From JADFQT01 sp965216025 (GTDB taxonomy: Bacteria; Chloroflexota; Dehalococcoidia; Lucifugimonadales; UBA3495): a DNA stretch of 64,000 bases. The notes beneath the pieces were generated by a model. It saw only the letters and a list, made by a program, of their open reading frames with translations. It made no database searches and was not told where the DNA came from. This document shows positions 34,682 to 42,727 of the stretch, one piece after another. Position 1 is the stretch's first letter. Every line of letters starts with the position of its first letter. Both the position numbers and the translations under genes were made by a program. Location of the stretch: contig CBDCEX010000010.1 in NCBI GenBank assembly GCA_965216025.1, positions 62,001 to 126,000 on the forward strand, given 5' to 3'.

Positions 34682-34809
34682 TTTCCGGCACCAGGGCCGG
34701 CCCCATGCTCCCGGCAGCGCACCGGTTCCAGGCTCAGGTATTCCCTGCGTGGGGTGATGATGCACTTCACGGCGGGGCCGTGCTGGCTGTGGATAGTCGT
34801 CGTGTTCAT
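34621..34809 (-). CDS. Small Cys-containing protein overlapping the next gene
   Basis: This 62-residue frame begins MNTTTIHSQHGPAVKCII and contains EPVRCREHGAGPGAGKW. A GGGGAG purine stretch lies directly before the ATG. It overlaps the following gene by 61 bp. Support is composition and position only. Confidence 0.4.
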   Translation of the reverse strand: MNTTTIHSQHGPAVKCIITPRREYLSLEPVRCREHGAGPGAGKWARVSISPYDQSWKPSWKR

Positions 34810-34860
34810 CTCTCCCCTGCCTCTCTCGTTGATTCCTCTCCTCTGGGCCTCTCATGATTT

Positions 34861-35577
34861 CTATTCCCTGACCTCGACGTTCCGGTCGGTCAGCGCGATG
34901 CCCTTTATCTCCCCGGGCCGGAAGCAACACATGTGGCCGCCCAGCTCGTGGGGTGGACCTCCCTCCAGGAAAAGCGTCTCTCCCTGAGCGTTCACCAGAA
35001 AATCGGCGGTGAAGTGGATTCCTTCCCGGTCCAGTGGGTTGTCCAGGAACATGAGCGTCTGGTGCCACAGGAAGGGCGTCTGGGCGTGCTGTATCAGTCG
35101 CTCAGTGTATATCCGTACTGTTTCCAGCTGTTCCGTGACCCAGGGCAGCGGTCGCTGGGGGTAGTAACTGCTGATGCCCTGTACCTTGCCGTTCCGGACG
35201 AAGGCTCGGTACTCGACGGGGTAGCTGTCGACCACCTGGGTTTTCGCCCAGGGGCGCTGCCAGATGGGGATGTTATCCCGGGGATACTCGCTGACCATGC
35301 CGAAGCTCCGCATGTCACCGAATATGATGATCCCGAACTCCGGCTGGAATCCACCGTCGCCTCCCCGGGACATCCGGTACTTCACCTCCTCGTCGGTGCA
35401 GCAATCCAGCCGCATCATCTGGTTGTCCTTCCGGGCGGCCTTGATGGCCTTCCAGACCTGCTCCAGCCGGGCGCTGTGTTCGCCTTCAGTGTCGAAGGCG
35501 AGGTAGTCATCCCGCAGTACCTCGGTGACCTGGGTTGCTGGTACGTGGGGGACCTCCGCCCTCCGGCAGAGATTCAA
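34861..35577 (-). CDS. ATP-grasp-like ligase domain protein
   Basis: The C-terminal half carries the ATP-grasp pattern: VEYRAFVRNGKVQGISSYYP (about 122-141), then HFTADFLVNAQGETLFLEGG (about 194-213), where acidic residues would bind Mg-ATP. The pattern resembles the phage-associated R2K clade. ATP-grasp enzymes form amide or ester bonds via an acyl phosphate. The 238-residue gene starts at a TTG that overlaps the stop of a 44-residue coiled-coil peptide gene (TTGA), so the two are coupled. The substrate is unknown; the peptide is one candidate. An RNA-ligase-like role cannot be excluded. Confidence 0.65.
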   Translation of the reverse strand: MNLCRRAEVPHVPATQVTEVLRDDYLAFDTEGEHSARLEQVWKAIKAARKDNQMMRLDCCTDEEVKYRMSRGGDGGFQPEFGIIIFGDMRSFGMVSEYPRDNIPIWQRPWAKTQVVDSYPVEYRAFVRNGKVQGISSYYPQRPLPWVTEQLETVRIYTERLIQHAQTPFLWHQTLMFLDNPLDREGIHFTADFLVNAQGETLFLEGGPPHELGGHMCCFRPGEIKGIALTDRNVEVRE

Positions 35578-35708
35578 CCAGTCTTCCAGGGAGACTGGTT
35601 GAATCTCTTCTGAAGTTCCTGGTTGGCCTCCCGTACTCGGTCGTGTTCAGCCTCCGCTTCCTGCAGTTGCTGCTCCAGTTGCTCCGGGGTGGGTGGTTTC
35701 ATGCTCAT
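35574..35708 (-). CDS. 44-residue coiled-coil peptide coupled to the ATP-grasp gene
   Basis: The peptide begins MSMKPPTPEQLEQQLQE, forms one heptad-rich Glu/Gln helix and ends in NQSPWKTG. AGGAGA stands 6 nt before the ATG, a good ribosome site, and its stop overlaps the TTG of the ATP-grasp gene. It is too short for an enzyme. It could be a subunit, a regulator, or a substrate of the neighbouring ligase; the last is speculation. Confidence 0.6.
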   Translation of the reverse strand: MSMKPPTPEQLEQQLQEAEAEHDRVREANQELQKRFNQSPWKTG

Positions 35709-35760
35709 TTTTCTTCTCCTGGATTGCAAATCTTTATTGCCGTGGGTCCTCTGCGCCGCC

Positions 35761-36171
35761 CTATTGCTGGCTATTGTCGGGGCGGCAGTCGTGCAGCGCG
35801 ACGCCGTCGAACTTGTCGTCATCGTCGAGGCTATCCCTCTCCGGTCGGTACTCCGCCTGCCGTCCCGCATCCATGAAGTGAGCTAGGTCGGAGGTGAAGG
35901 TCGCCTGCTGGTCGGTGGAGAGTTCCTCCCAAGTCATGTACTGGGGCGCGCCGGGCTCGTTCCGGCAGTGACCCTCGCACCGTATCTGTCCCGTTTCTTG
36001 CTGCCAGATCCCCTTGGCCAGCGCTTGGGTGAGGATTACGCCGTCGTGGCTGGGGGAGACCTCCCGGACCTCCCAGGTCTCGATGTCGGCCTGCCTCAGT
36101 GCCTCGGCGACCCGCAGGGCGTCATGGGGTTCCCGGAGGTCCAGGCGGAAGTGTCGTTGCTGTCGGGTCAT
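35761..36171 (-). CDS. Island protein of unknown function
   Basis: The 136-residue protein starts MTRQQRHFRLDLREPHDALR, overlapping the stop of the 92-residue gene (ATGA). It has an alpha/beta first half, two cysteines in IRCEGHCRN and an acidic tail (RDSLDDDDKFDG). No family recognised. Confidence 0.6.
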   Translation of the reverse strand: MTRQQRHFRLDLREPHDALRVAEALRQADIETWEVREVSPSHDGVILTQALAKGIWQQETGQIRCEGHCRNEPGAPQYMTWEELSTDQQATFTSDLAHFMDAGRQAEYRPERDSLDDDDKFDGVALHDCRPDNSQQ

Positions 36172-36446
36172 TCGGTTCCTCCTTGGGTTTGCTTCCTGTC
36201 GACCCTTGCATAGTATTTCGTCAGGCAGGGGATGCAGCCGGTCTTCTCGATGCTTTCGGTGGTGAGGATGTGGACTTCCCGCCCCCCGCACTCCACCCCG
36301 ACGGTCAGTCGGTGGTCGATGGGCTCGGTCCGGAGGTGCTTCGTGTAGGACTCGATGTAGACGCTCCAGTTCCTTTCGCCCCCTGCCCCCGGGGGGCCTG
36401 GCGGATTGGTTGTCTTCCGGCTTCCGCCGGCCGGTGTTGTGCTCAT
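36168..36446 (-). CDS. Small Gly/Pro-headed protein of unknown function
   Basis: The 92-residue protein has a flexible head (MSTTPAGGSRKTTNPPGPP) and a small domain with VGVECGGREVHILTTES and EKTGCIPCLTKYYARV, a CxxC pair. AAGGAGA lies 6 nt before the ATG. It ends in GGTE and overlaps the next gene by 4 bp. Confidence 0.6.
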   Translation of the reverse strand: MSTTPAGGSRKTTNPPGPPGAGGERNWSVYIESYTKHLRTEPIDHRLTVGVECGGREVHILTTESIEKTGCIPCLTKYYARVDRKQTQGGTE

Positions 36447-36781
36447 GCCGTTTCTCCTTCCCTGTCCCTGCAACGGGTCTGCCCCGTCTTATCCGGATCT
36501 CTGGGGGCGGCAACGTTTTGGGTGGTGGTTTGTCTCTCATCACGAGGTTGGTGAATCATGATGCACCGGGCTACATCCAATGGTGGCGTGGTGGCGGTGA
36601 GCATACCTGGGATGGTCAGGACGCCCTGAGCGACTTCCTCAAGGGTGGAACTGGCAATGCCAAGGAGGGAATTCCCTCTGGCGATGATGGATGCTGGCGC
36701 AGACCGCGTGGAATGCCTGGCAATGCTGTTGTGTTGAGGATTTCCGTGGGTTTCCGTAGGTTCGTTCCCTGTTGCGCCGGC
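36447..36781. other. Gap in the minus-strand gene run, no gene seen
   Basis: The 335 bp between the PAC2-family gene and the 92-residue gene contain open frames, but none with a ribosome site or sensible composition. No strong hairpin is evident. Confidence 0.45.
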
Positions 36782-37624
36782 TCAGTGCATGCTGCCCTTG
36801 TCGTTCTCCCGCTCCGCACGGAGGAATTGCTCGACCTCCAGGGCCATCTCCTCCGGATTGATGTCTCCCAACCCGGTTTGCCTCTGGTTTTCGCGCTCGC
36901 TCTCCGCCTGCTCCGCTGCCGCGACGATGCTTGCCAGCAGGGGGTTGCTGGCCACCGCCTCCTCGACGGTCTTCCGGAACTCTGACTCCATTTGTTCCAA
37001 ATCCTCCAGCGGCTTTCCGGCGCTCCGGGTGAACTTCTGTATGTTCCTGGCCAAGTCGGCCGCCACCTGGTAGTCGGGGATCATGCCCAGGTAACGGGAT
37101 ACGTGGCCGCATACCGAGAGGTAGCCCATGTCCTTGACCAGGCAGGCCTGCATCAGGACGGCGTCCTCTAGGGGCACGGCGTTGGGTTCTTTTCCTAGGC
37201 TCATTGTGATTTCGTACAACTCCGGGTTTTCGTGGGGGGTGGTGGCCAGGGCAGAGATGATCGTCGGCCTGGTGTGGGGTTGCTCCCCGTATCCCGAGGT
37301 GAGGTGGATCATGTTTCTAACCCCGCACATCTCGGCGATCTCGCCCAGGTCATCGATTAGTCCATGCATTCCGATTTGGGGTCGCCACCCGGTGAGGAAC
37401 ACCGGCCCCGGTTCATCTCCAGGTCCAGCGTGATGGAGTTCCAGCTGGGGCCACACGATTGTGACCAGTCCGCTTTCCAGGTTTCTTTTCAGAGTGGGGG
37501 TGAAGTTGTTGTAGATGAACAGCCCGTCGGGGTCGGCCTGGGCGAAGGTGACTGCCTCATCCCGTTGCATCAGGTGCTTCAGGGCGGTGGTCGCCGATAG
37601 GGCCACGTCTTGGGGGCCTGCTAG

Positions 37625-39076
37625 TACTACAACGACGGGTTTAAGGTGGCGGCTCCATCCTGCTTTCGTGGCGGGTGGAGCGGCGTCTCTCGTGGGAACG
37701 GCGAGCCCGTTCGTTGCGTAGCTGCGTATCCTCCAGCCACAACAGCAATTGATCGGGCCCGAACTGCTCCCGGGGCAGCATCTCCCGCACCACCCGGTAC
37801 ACCTGTGGCCTCGTGATCCGGGGCATCTTTTTCCCCCCAATCCTGCTGCAGGCTCAGCAGGAACGCTCCACCCAGCAGGCACATGGCTATGTGGTGATGC
37901 CACCCTGCCCAGCTGCGGGTCTCGTATTCGTCCAGCCCCACGTCACCCTTCTCAGTCTCGAACTCCGTTTCAATGCGCCACCTGGACCCACCCACGTAGG
38001 CCAGAGTCTCCAAGGTTGTGCCCTCGGGAGCGTTGGACAGGTAGTAGCGGGGCTCGCTGCCGTCCAGGTTCCGGCGCCAGACGGCCCACAGTTCCTCGCC
38101 GGGCTTGCGCCTCCTGGTGGCCCGCACCCGCTGGGCACTGAACCGGTAGGTGCGCGGCCCCTGGCTTCCCTGGGCCACCGTTATCTCCCGCCAAGCCTCA
38201 TCCGGCAGTTCATCACCGCGCTGCTCCATGGTCCGCCGCTGCCCAGGCCGCAGCTTGGGTTTGCGGGGGCGGCCGAACCCCGGATATTCCGGACTGGTCC
38301 AAGCCGGGTCCAAGGGCCAGACCGTAGTGCCGCCCGGAACGTCCAGCACGTAGCGCATCCCCAGGGCCGCCAGTCCCTCCCGGAAGGTCGGCGACATCCC
38401 GAAGGCGTCGTCTCCGGCAACCCACTCGGCCCTGAGGTAGCCCAACTCCAGGACCCGCTCCAGCATCTCCAGGGCCAACTCCGTCTTTGACCGGTAGTTC
38501 CGCCGGTCCTCCGGCACACCCGCCGCAGCACACCGGTCCTGGTCGGAGGTCCAACTCTTGGGCAGATACAGCCGCTTGTCCACCAACGCCCGGCCCAGCG
38601 GGCTGACGTAGGCCAGGAACATCCCACCCTGGCAGTTGGCCACCTTGCCCAGCCTGCCGCAGTACTGCCGGGCCACTCCCGCCGATTTCCTGCCCTGCTT
38701 GGGGAAGTCGCTGCCATCGAACACCCACACCGCCTCCGGGTGTCCCAGCCTGGGGGCCAAGTATTCCTGCAACCGCCCTATGACTGTCTCATCGGACCAC
38801 CGGGCCTCGGTGAGAAAGCGCTGCATCGCCCGGGCCGAGATGCCCACCGATTCCGAGAGATTCTCGGCGTTGCGCCGCTCTTGGTCCTGCACCAGCAGCG
38901 CCTGAAGGTAATTCCCGCTGTGATCCCGCCACTGCTTGCGGCCGAAGGAGGCCGCAAAGAAGGCGTGGAATTCCTGAAGGCTGTCGTAGACCCGCTCGAA
39001 GCTCGCCGCATCCATCACTCAAACCACCCAACATCATCTGTCCAGCCATCCTACCAGACAACTCGTCGTTGTAGTA
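37625..39076 (-). mobile_element. IS701-family insertion sequence
   Basis: Inverted ends TACTACAACGACG (left) and CGTCGTTGTAGTA (right) are flanked on both sides by CTAG, the 4-bp target duplication typical for IS701. The element is 1452 bp with one transposase gene and lies in a PAC2-family gene. Confidence 0.95.
37627..39018 (-). CDS. IS701-family transposase
   Basis: The 463-residue DDE transposase has the family blocks SVGISARAMQRFLTEARW, VFDGSDFPKQGRKSAGVARQYCG with the first catalytic Asp, AEWVAGDDAFG with the second, and RIETEFETEKGDVGLDEYETRSWAGWHHH (in parts: RWRIETEFETEKGDVGLD) with the Glu. The reading frame is intact, and the perfect target duplication suggests recent arrival. 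Confidence 0.95.
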   Translation of the reverse strand: MMDAASFERVYDSLQEFHAFFAASFGRKQWRDHSGNYLQALLVQDQERRNAENLSESVGISARAMQRFLTEARWSDETVIGRLQEYLAPRLGHPEAVWVFDGSDFPKQGRKSAGVARQYCGRLGKVANCQGGMFLAYVSPLGRALVDKRLYLPKSWTSDQDRCAAAGVPEDRRNYRSKTELALEMLERVLELGYLRAEWVAGDDAFGMSPTFREGLAALGMRYVLDVPGGTTVWPLDPAWTSPEYPGFGRPRKPKLRPGQRRTMEQRGDELPDEAWREITVAQGSQGPRTYRFSAQRVRATRRRKPGEELWAVWRRNLDGSEPRYYLSNAPEGTTLETLAYVGGSRWRIETEFETEKGDVGLDEYETRSWAGWHHHIAMCLLGGAFLLSLQQDWGEKDAPDHEATGVPGGAGDAAPGAVRARSIAVVAGGYAATQRTGSPFPRETPLHPPRKQDGAATLNPSL

Positions 39077-39387
39077 CTAGAGCTGCGATCATCAACCCGT
39101 TGCTCATGGGTGGGGCTGTGTCGATGGTGAAGTGTTTCATGTCTCTCTTCTCCTGGAGCCTTTTATTTCTCCCACTGGTGTTTCTCCGCCGGTGTGTTTA
39201 CTGGTGCCGGATGATGTTGAAGTTGTTGGTGCAGGAAGTGGTGTGTCGATGCCCGGACCATGGCTGTGGGGCTTGTTGCGTTCATCATCATCGTTGTCGC
39301 GGCGTCATTTCCACATTTCTCCCTTCAGCCCGGGCCGGCGGCAGCAGCAGCCCACGGGGCCGGCACCGGGCGGCAGTTGCGCTCCTG

Positions 39388-39834
39388 CTATTCCTTCGCC
39401 TCTCCGGGTGGGGACGTGATGCCGGATGACAGCAGGCAGAAGGCTTCCATTAGCAGAACGGTGCCGGTCAGGGCGTAGACGAAGAGAGCAACGGTGGATG
39501 AAATCCTGCCGGGGGAATTGGTGGCCTCGATCAGGTAGGTGAAGAGGAGCAACATTCCCACAGCGCCGGTCAGCAGGGTGGCGGCGTTCCGGGGCAGTTG
39601 CTCCAGGCTGGTCTCTCCCAGGCCGCGGGCTTCCGACGACTCCCGGACGTTCACCAGCACGGTGATGGCCATGACCGTCAGCAGCAGCGGGGTGGTTAGT
39701 TGGATGAACTCGGCTGCCTCCTGGGGGCCGAACCCGTAGGGTAGCCAGTTCAGGGTGCATAGGATGAGGGGGATGAAGGCTCCGGCGATTATGCAGGCCA
39801 TGCCGAGCAGTTGCTTGCTGATGTTGACGGTCAT
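39388..39834 (-). CDS. Four-helix membrane protein of unknown function
   Basis: This 148-residue protein has four hydrophobic segments (LLGMACIIAGAFIPLILCTL, LTTPLLLTVMAITVLVNV, LLTGAVGMLLLFTYLIEA, VALFVYALTGTVLLMEAFCL). GGAGGG stands about 7 nt before the ATG. It is first in the run of minus-strand genes that includes the PAC2-family gene, with a 247-bp gap between them. Confidence 0.65.
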   Translation of the reverse strand: MTVNISKQLLGMACIIAGAFIPLILCTLNWLPYGFGPQEAAEFIQLTTPLLLTVMAITVLVNVRESSEARGLGETSLEQLPRNAATLLTGAVGMLLLFTYLIEATNSPGRISSTVALFVYALTGTVLLMEAFCLLSSGITSPPGEAKE

Positions 39835-40448
39835 CTCATTCCCTCCGGGGCTGCGCCTGATACGTTTGATGCGTTTGAGACAATTCTGCCCCAGTGGGTC
39901 CCGGCCAGGCTTTGGCGCCGGGGGCTTTGGCTCTGGGAATGGAACTGGAGGGATACTGGTTTTTTCCTCCGGGCTGATGGCGCCTTTTCACCGTAGGCCT
40001 TCGACCGGAGGGTTCTGCTGCCCTTTGCCCGAGGGAATTGGATCCCCTGGAGCGGGATTATTTCAGACTAACCCCGTTGGAAAATCATCTGAGAGTCGAT
40101 TTAAGGCCGTTTCCACCTCGGGGGTGTCTCTTTGGTGCTGCGGGTGTCATGAGGGCATCTGCGGGCGATGCTGGAGGCTTTCTGAGGCATTCCAGCGGGA
40201 GGTCAGGGGCCTTTGTCCCAGCCCAGCGGTGCTGGGGTGGGGGGTTGTGGGGGGTGCGATCACTCTTTATGATGGGTCCAAGAGACCGGGGGAGGAAGAG
40301 GATATTCAGGGTGGAGTTGTTGCCGGAGCCCGGTTCAGAATCCCGGTTCAGAATCTTGCTGGAGCCCGGGGCAGCGGCTTGGTGGGGCGAGATCTCATGG
40401 CTCCCCGACCATCCGGGTGGTCCACAGGTTTTCTCTCTTTAGCTTTCA
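39835..40448. other. Region without a recognised gene
   Basis: Several frames are open by chance in GC-rich sequence but none shows a ribosome site or a coherent protein. The right edge runs into sequence homologous to the 3' end of the primase-like gene at 52842, so part of this region may be decayed or replaced primase DNA. Confidence 0.45.
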
Positions 40449-40719
40449 GCCCGGAGGAGCCAGAGTCCTGAGGGTGAGCAGCCTTAGTACTACGCACGGG
40501 ATTCTTGAAAAAAAAATTTCCATTTTTTCCAAACAGACTACTTTACTACTGGGATCACCTATTTTTCGGTTTTTGTTCTAATAATTCGTATCTATAATCA
40601 GACTATTTTTAGAACAAAACTCAAGTAACAATTCCAAAAAAACCACTACTAATGACTACTGGGGCTACTAACAAGCATGAACGACGAAGCTTCGAGGGTC
40701 TAGAGCCAAAAATGGGTTA
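40449..40719. repeat. AT-rich iteron-like origin module, copy 1
   Basis: The module begins with the last codons of a primase-like gene (PEEPES and stop, 40449-40471) and continues as sequence related to 52820-53097. Features are an A/T run (TTGAAAAAAAAATTTCC), several ACTACT(G/C) motifs (near 40536-40549 and 40643-40667), and a conserved inverted repeat TTGTTCTAA...TTAGAACAA (40575-40618). AT-richness, iterons and the neighbouring primase relic fit a plasmid- or phage-type replication origin. No helicase-loader or Rep-binding proof exists. Confidence 0.55.
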
Positions 40720-40748
40720 TTGATATGGGTAATTCGTCTCTCTATATA
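40720..40748 (+). promoter_or_regulatory. Sigma70-type promoter of the structured RNA, copy 1
   Basis: TTGATA (40720-40725) and TATATA (40743-40748) with a 17-bp spacer are close to consensus. Transcription would start near the GGGG at 40752-40755. Confidence 0.7.
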
Positions 40749-40751
40749 TAA

Positions 40752-40845
40752 GGGGTCGAGACGATTTTCGACGGAGAGCCGGGGTGAAAAACCGGCGTGG
40801 AGCAGCGAAAAGACGCTGCCAACAGAAAAAACACTGGATGACCCC
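40752..40845 (+). ncRNA. Candidate structured non-coding RNA, copy 1
   Basis: Downstream of the promoter, 94 nt can fold as a closed structure. GGGGTC (40752-40757) pairs with GACCCC (40840-40845). Inside are the hairpins GTCGA...TCGAC, GCCGG...CCGGC and CAGCG...CGCTG. The same segment recurs at 53130-53224 with few changes, and the closing helix is kept. No protein frame of sensible size spans it with a ribosome site. It could be a copy-number control RNA, a primer RNA or a leader. Family unknown. Confidence 0.55.
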
Positions 40846-40934
40846 TCGGGAATTGCCACTTGGCCCACATCGGGATTTCTTCTTTCGCGTCCTACACAAA
40901 AGCTGTGGTTCATCTGGGTTCAGCCCTCCTGGGT

Positions 40935-41171
40935 TCAGCCCTCCTGGGGTCCATTTTGCTCCAGGTCTGATGTGTCGTCGTTATGCTGGCCTCGGAGGAC
41001 ACAGTGGCCGCATCGTCGGCATACCGGGTGGAGGTTCCCGTACTCGGGTTTGTGGATCTGCTTGCAGAAGCCGGCGTTGGCGGCGTCCTTGCAACGGGGG
41101 CATCCCTCGCAACTTCTCCCTCCAGCCATCTGGGAGTACTGGGTCTCGGGTTGGGTGAGGGTGGTGGTCAT
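40935..41171 (-). CDS. Small Cys-rich protein, copy 1 (multi-zinc)
   Basis: The 78-residue protein has CEGCPRCKDAANAGFCKQ and HPVCRRCGHCVLRGQH, about seven cysteines plus histidines, enough for two zinc sites. AGGAGA stands 7 nt before the ATG. A close paralogue forms the C-terminal part of the frame at 53439-53996, and both lie just beyond the structured-RNA module on the opposite strand. Function unknown. Confidence 0.75.
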   Translation of the reverse strand: MTTTLTQPETQYSQMAGGRSCEGCPRCKDAANAGFCKQIHKPEYGNLHPVCRRCGHCVLRGQHNDDTSDLEQNGPQEG

Positions 41172-41206
41172 GCTATTTTCTCCTACGGCCGCTCGGTCGG
41201 CGCTCT

Positions 41207-41875
41207 TTATGGGCGCTCGTTTATGATGCTTTCGACCATTTTGCTAATTCCTTTGCTTTTTATCTCAGCTGCGGGTTTTTCATTCGTCCAGTCCACAAGA
41301 TCTTTGAGCTTGTTGGCGGTCCAGACACATTTGGCCTTGTTGCGTGCATCGCAGATGAACATGCCGGATGCTTCGTGAGTAATGGTCCAGGATTTGGGCA
41401 CGATTTCCGTTTTGCTTCCGGTGAACTTGCGGATTGCGGGGGTTACCACCAAGCCGGGGGTTCTGGTGGCGATGCCTTCCAGGACAAATGGACCATCGTT
41501 GGTTTTGATTGTGATTTCCATTGTCCTTTCTCCCTTCCAAGAAGGGCGGCGTTGTTCTATCACTATGTCGAAGGCCTCGTCGACAGTCGGGATGATCGGG
41601 GGTGGCTTGAGGATGTCCTCGCCCTGGTTGACTCGTCTCGCATTGTCCAGGGCTCTTTTCCTGGCATCTGCCAAGGTCACGACCGGGAATGAACCAAATC
41701 CCATAGTGGCGATTTTTCGGCCGATGCGGAGCCTCTGGGACCAGGTCTTACTCAATCCACCGGCTGCGGTTTTCTTGACCAGGACGCTGAGGCCAAGACC
41801 ACCGCGGCCGTCGCCGTAGCGTCCTGGCCGAGTCACCGTTTTGACGAAGGTGTGCGTGAGTCGTATAGATTTCAT
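41207..41875 (-). CDS. Chimeric ORF: tyrosine-integrase arm-binding domain joined to an unknown protein
   Basis: Residues 1 to about 115 resemble the N-terminal arm-binding domain of phage-type tyrosine integrases (VKKTAAGGLSKTWSQRLRIG, MGFGSFPVVTLADARKRALD). The catalytic domain is absent. At MEITIKTNDGPFVLEG an unrelated 105-residue region takes over in frame, and it carries its own ribosome-site-like AAGGGAGAAAGG before that ATG (41522). Thus either a fusion after deletion or two overlapping products exist. The integrase part marks this as former mobile-element DNA. Confidence 0.65.
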   Translation of the reverse strand: MKSIRLTHTFVKTVTRPGRYGDGRGGLGLSVLVKKTAAGGLSKTWSQRLRIGRKIATMGFGSFPVVTLADARKRALDNARRVNQGEDILKPPPIIPTVDEAFDIVIEQRRPSWKGERTMEITIKTNDGPFVLEGIATRTPGLVVTPAIRKFTGSKTEIVPKSWTITHEASGMFICDARNKAKCVWTANKLKDLVDWTNEKPAAEIKSKGISKMVESIINERP

Positions 41876-41981
41876 AGGTGATGTGGTTCCATCTGTTCCC
41901 TCTTCAGTCTTTGCTCGTCCACCATGAGTAGGTTATGAAGGCCGCTGGGAACAGGACTGCGACAAGCATGCAGGCTTCTCC

Positions 41982-42039
41982 CGCTCCCATGTCCTTTCTC
42001 TCCCTTCTCCGGCTCCCATGTCCTTTCTCTCCCTTCTCC
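41982..42039. repeat. Tandem duplication of a 29-bp unit
   Basis: The unit GCTCCCATGTCCTTTCTCTC plus CCTTCTCC appears twice in direct succession in a short gap between two minus-strand genes. The unit includes a purine-rich ribosome-site-like stretch followed by ATG when read on the minus strand. Confidence 0.8.
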
Positions 42040-42057
42040 TTGTCAGACCGTTAGGTG

Positions 42058-42279
42058 TCAGGTGCGGAGATCTCTGAGTTTCTGTTGGACGAACCGGAAT
42101 TCTTTGTCTGTCATGGTGCGGAGGCATTCTCTTTTGACCTTGTCCTTTGTGAGTATGGGGCAGCAGCCTGAGCAGGTGTGTTTTTGGCAGAGGGCGACGT
42201 GCTTTGGCCCCAGCACGGTGTAGTCTGCGGTGTCGGTGCTGTCGCACCATTTGCACTTGGTTCCGGTTTCTGTGGTCAT
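42058..42279 (-). CDS. Small zinc-ribbon protein
   Basis: The 73-residue protein has CKWCDSTDTADYTVLG, then LCQKHTCSGCCP, a treble-clef-like arrangement of Cys and His, and a basic C-terminal helix (FRFVQQKLRDLRT). Function unknown; it is one of several small zinc proteins in the island. Confidence 0.65.
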   Translation of the reverse strand: MTTETGTKCKWCDSTDTADYTVLGPKHVALCQKHTCSGCCPILTKDKVKRECLRTMTDKEFRFVQQKLRDLRT

Positions 42280-42419
42280 TTTAGGCCTCCTTTGGTTTGG
42301 TCCGCTTTCGCCTGTGGGGGTCAGAAAACTGCAGGTGGCGCCGAAGGGAGAATTTGCATGATTGGGCAGATGTGGTTCCAGGGGTTCCCCCCTTCAGTCT
42401 CTGGGGGGTTGCCACTTTT

Positions 42420-42698
42420 TCATTCTGCCCCATTGAGGTCCCTCTCCTGCCTGATTCCCAGGAGGTGCATGATGCCGGCCATACCGGCCACCCCGAGGAT
42501 CGACGCTGCCACGTAGATGATTCCATGCGTCATGTACCCATTGCTGAGGGCGAAATACGCCGCAGGGGCTGGCAAAAGGCTGCTGGCGAATGCGCCCATG
42601 CCGGCGCCGACCAGGGTCATTTTCCAGCGCCAGCTCATGCGATGCCAGATCTGCAGGGAGGTCCACTGGGAATGCTTTTTTGGTTGCCTTGCGCTCAT
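42420..42698 (-). CDS. Small two-helix membrane protein, paralogue 1
   Basis: The 92-residue protein begins MSARQPKKHSQWTSLQIWHR, followed by MSWRWKMTLVGAGMGAFASS and a second hydrophobic segment IIYVAASILGVAGMAGIMHL. GGGAGGAAAGGA precedes the ATG. The W-R-W-x-x-T-L start of the first helix is shared with the genes at 42728 and 45788. Confidence 0.65.
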   Translation of the reverse strand: MSARQPKKHSQWTSLQIWHRMSWRWKMTLVGAGMGAFASSLLPAPAAYFALSNGYMTHGIIYVAASILGVAGMAGIMHLLGIRQERDLNGAE

Positions 42699-42727
42699 TC
42701 CTTTCCTCCCGGTTTCCTGACTCGGTT

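Larger units (their letters stand above)
36782..39140 (-). pseudogene. PAC2-family protein gene interrupted by IS701
   Basis: Joining 39140-39077 to 37620-36782, with one copy of the CTAG target, restores a perfect 300-residue frame that starts MKHFTIDTAPPMSNG (AGGAGA 6 nt upstream). It resembles the PAC2 fold of proteasome-assembly chaperones and their bacterial relatives: an early LAGPQDVALSATTALKHL, FIYNNFTP, GYGEQPHTRP and GHVSRYLGMIPDYQVAADLA. The C-terminal 60 residues are a charged helix. Bacterial PAC2 proteins have no settled function. The insertion stops translation after about 21 codons, but the 37.9-kb side remains open from inside the IS. Confidence 0.75.

Noticed and set aside
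35574..35708. Pup-like protein tag
   Set aside because: The 44-residue peptide is coiled-coil and Glu-rich like Pup, but it lacks a C-terminal GGQ/GGE, and no PafA, Dop or proteasome gene is in the window.
39755..40471. 238-residue plus frame ending in PEEPES
   Set aside because: Only the last few codons match the primase 3' end; the rest is unrelated and lacks a ribosome site, so it is read as chance open frame joined to a relic.
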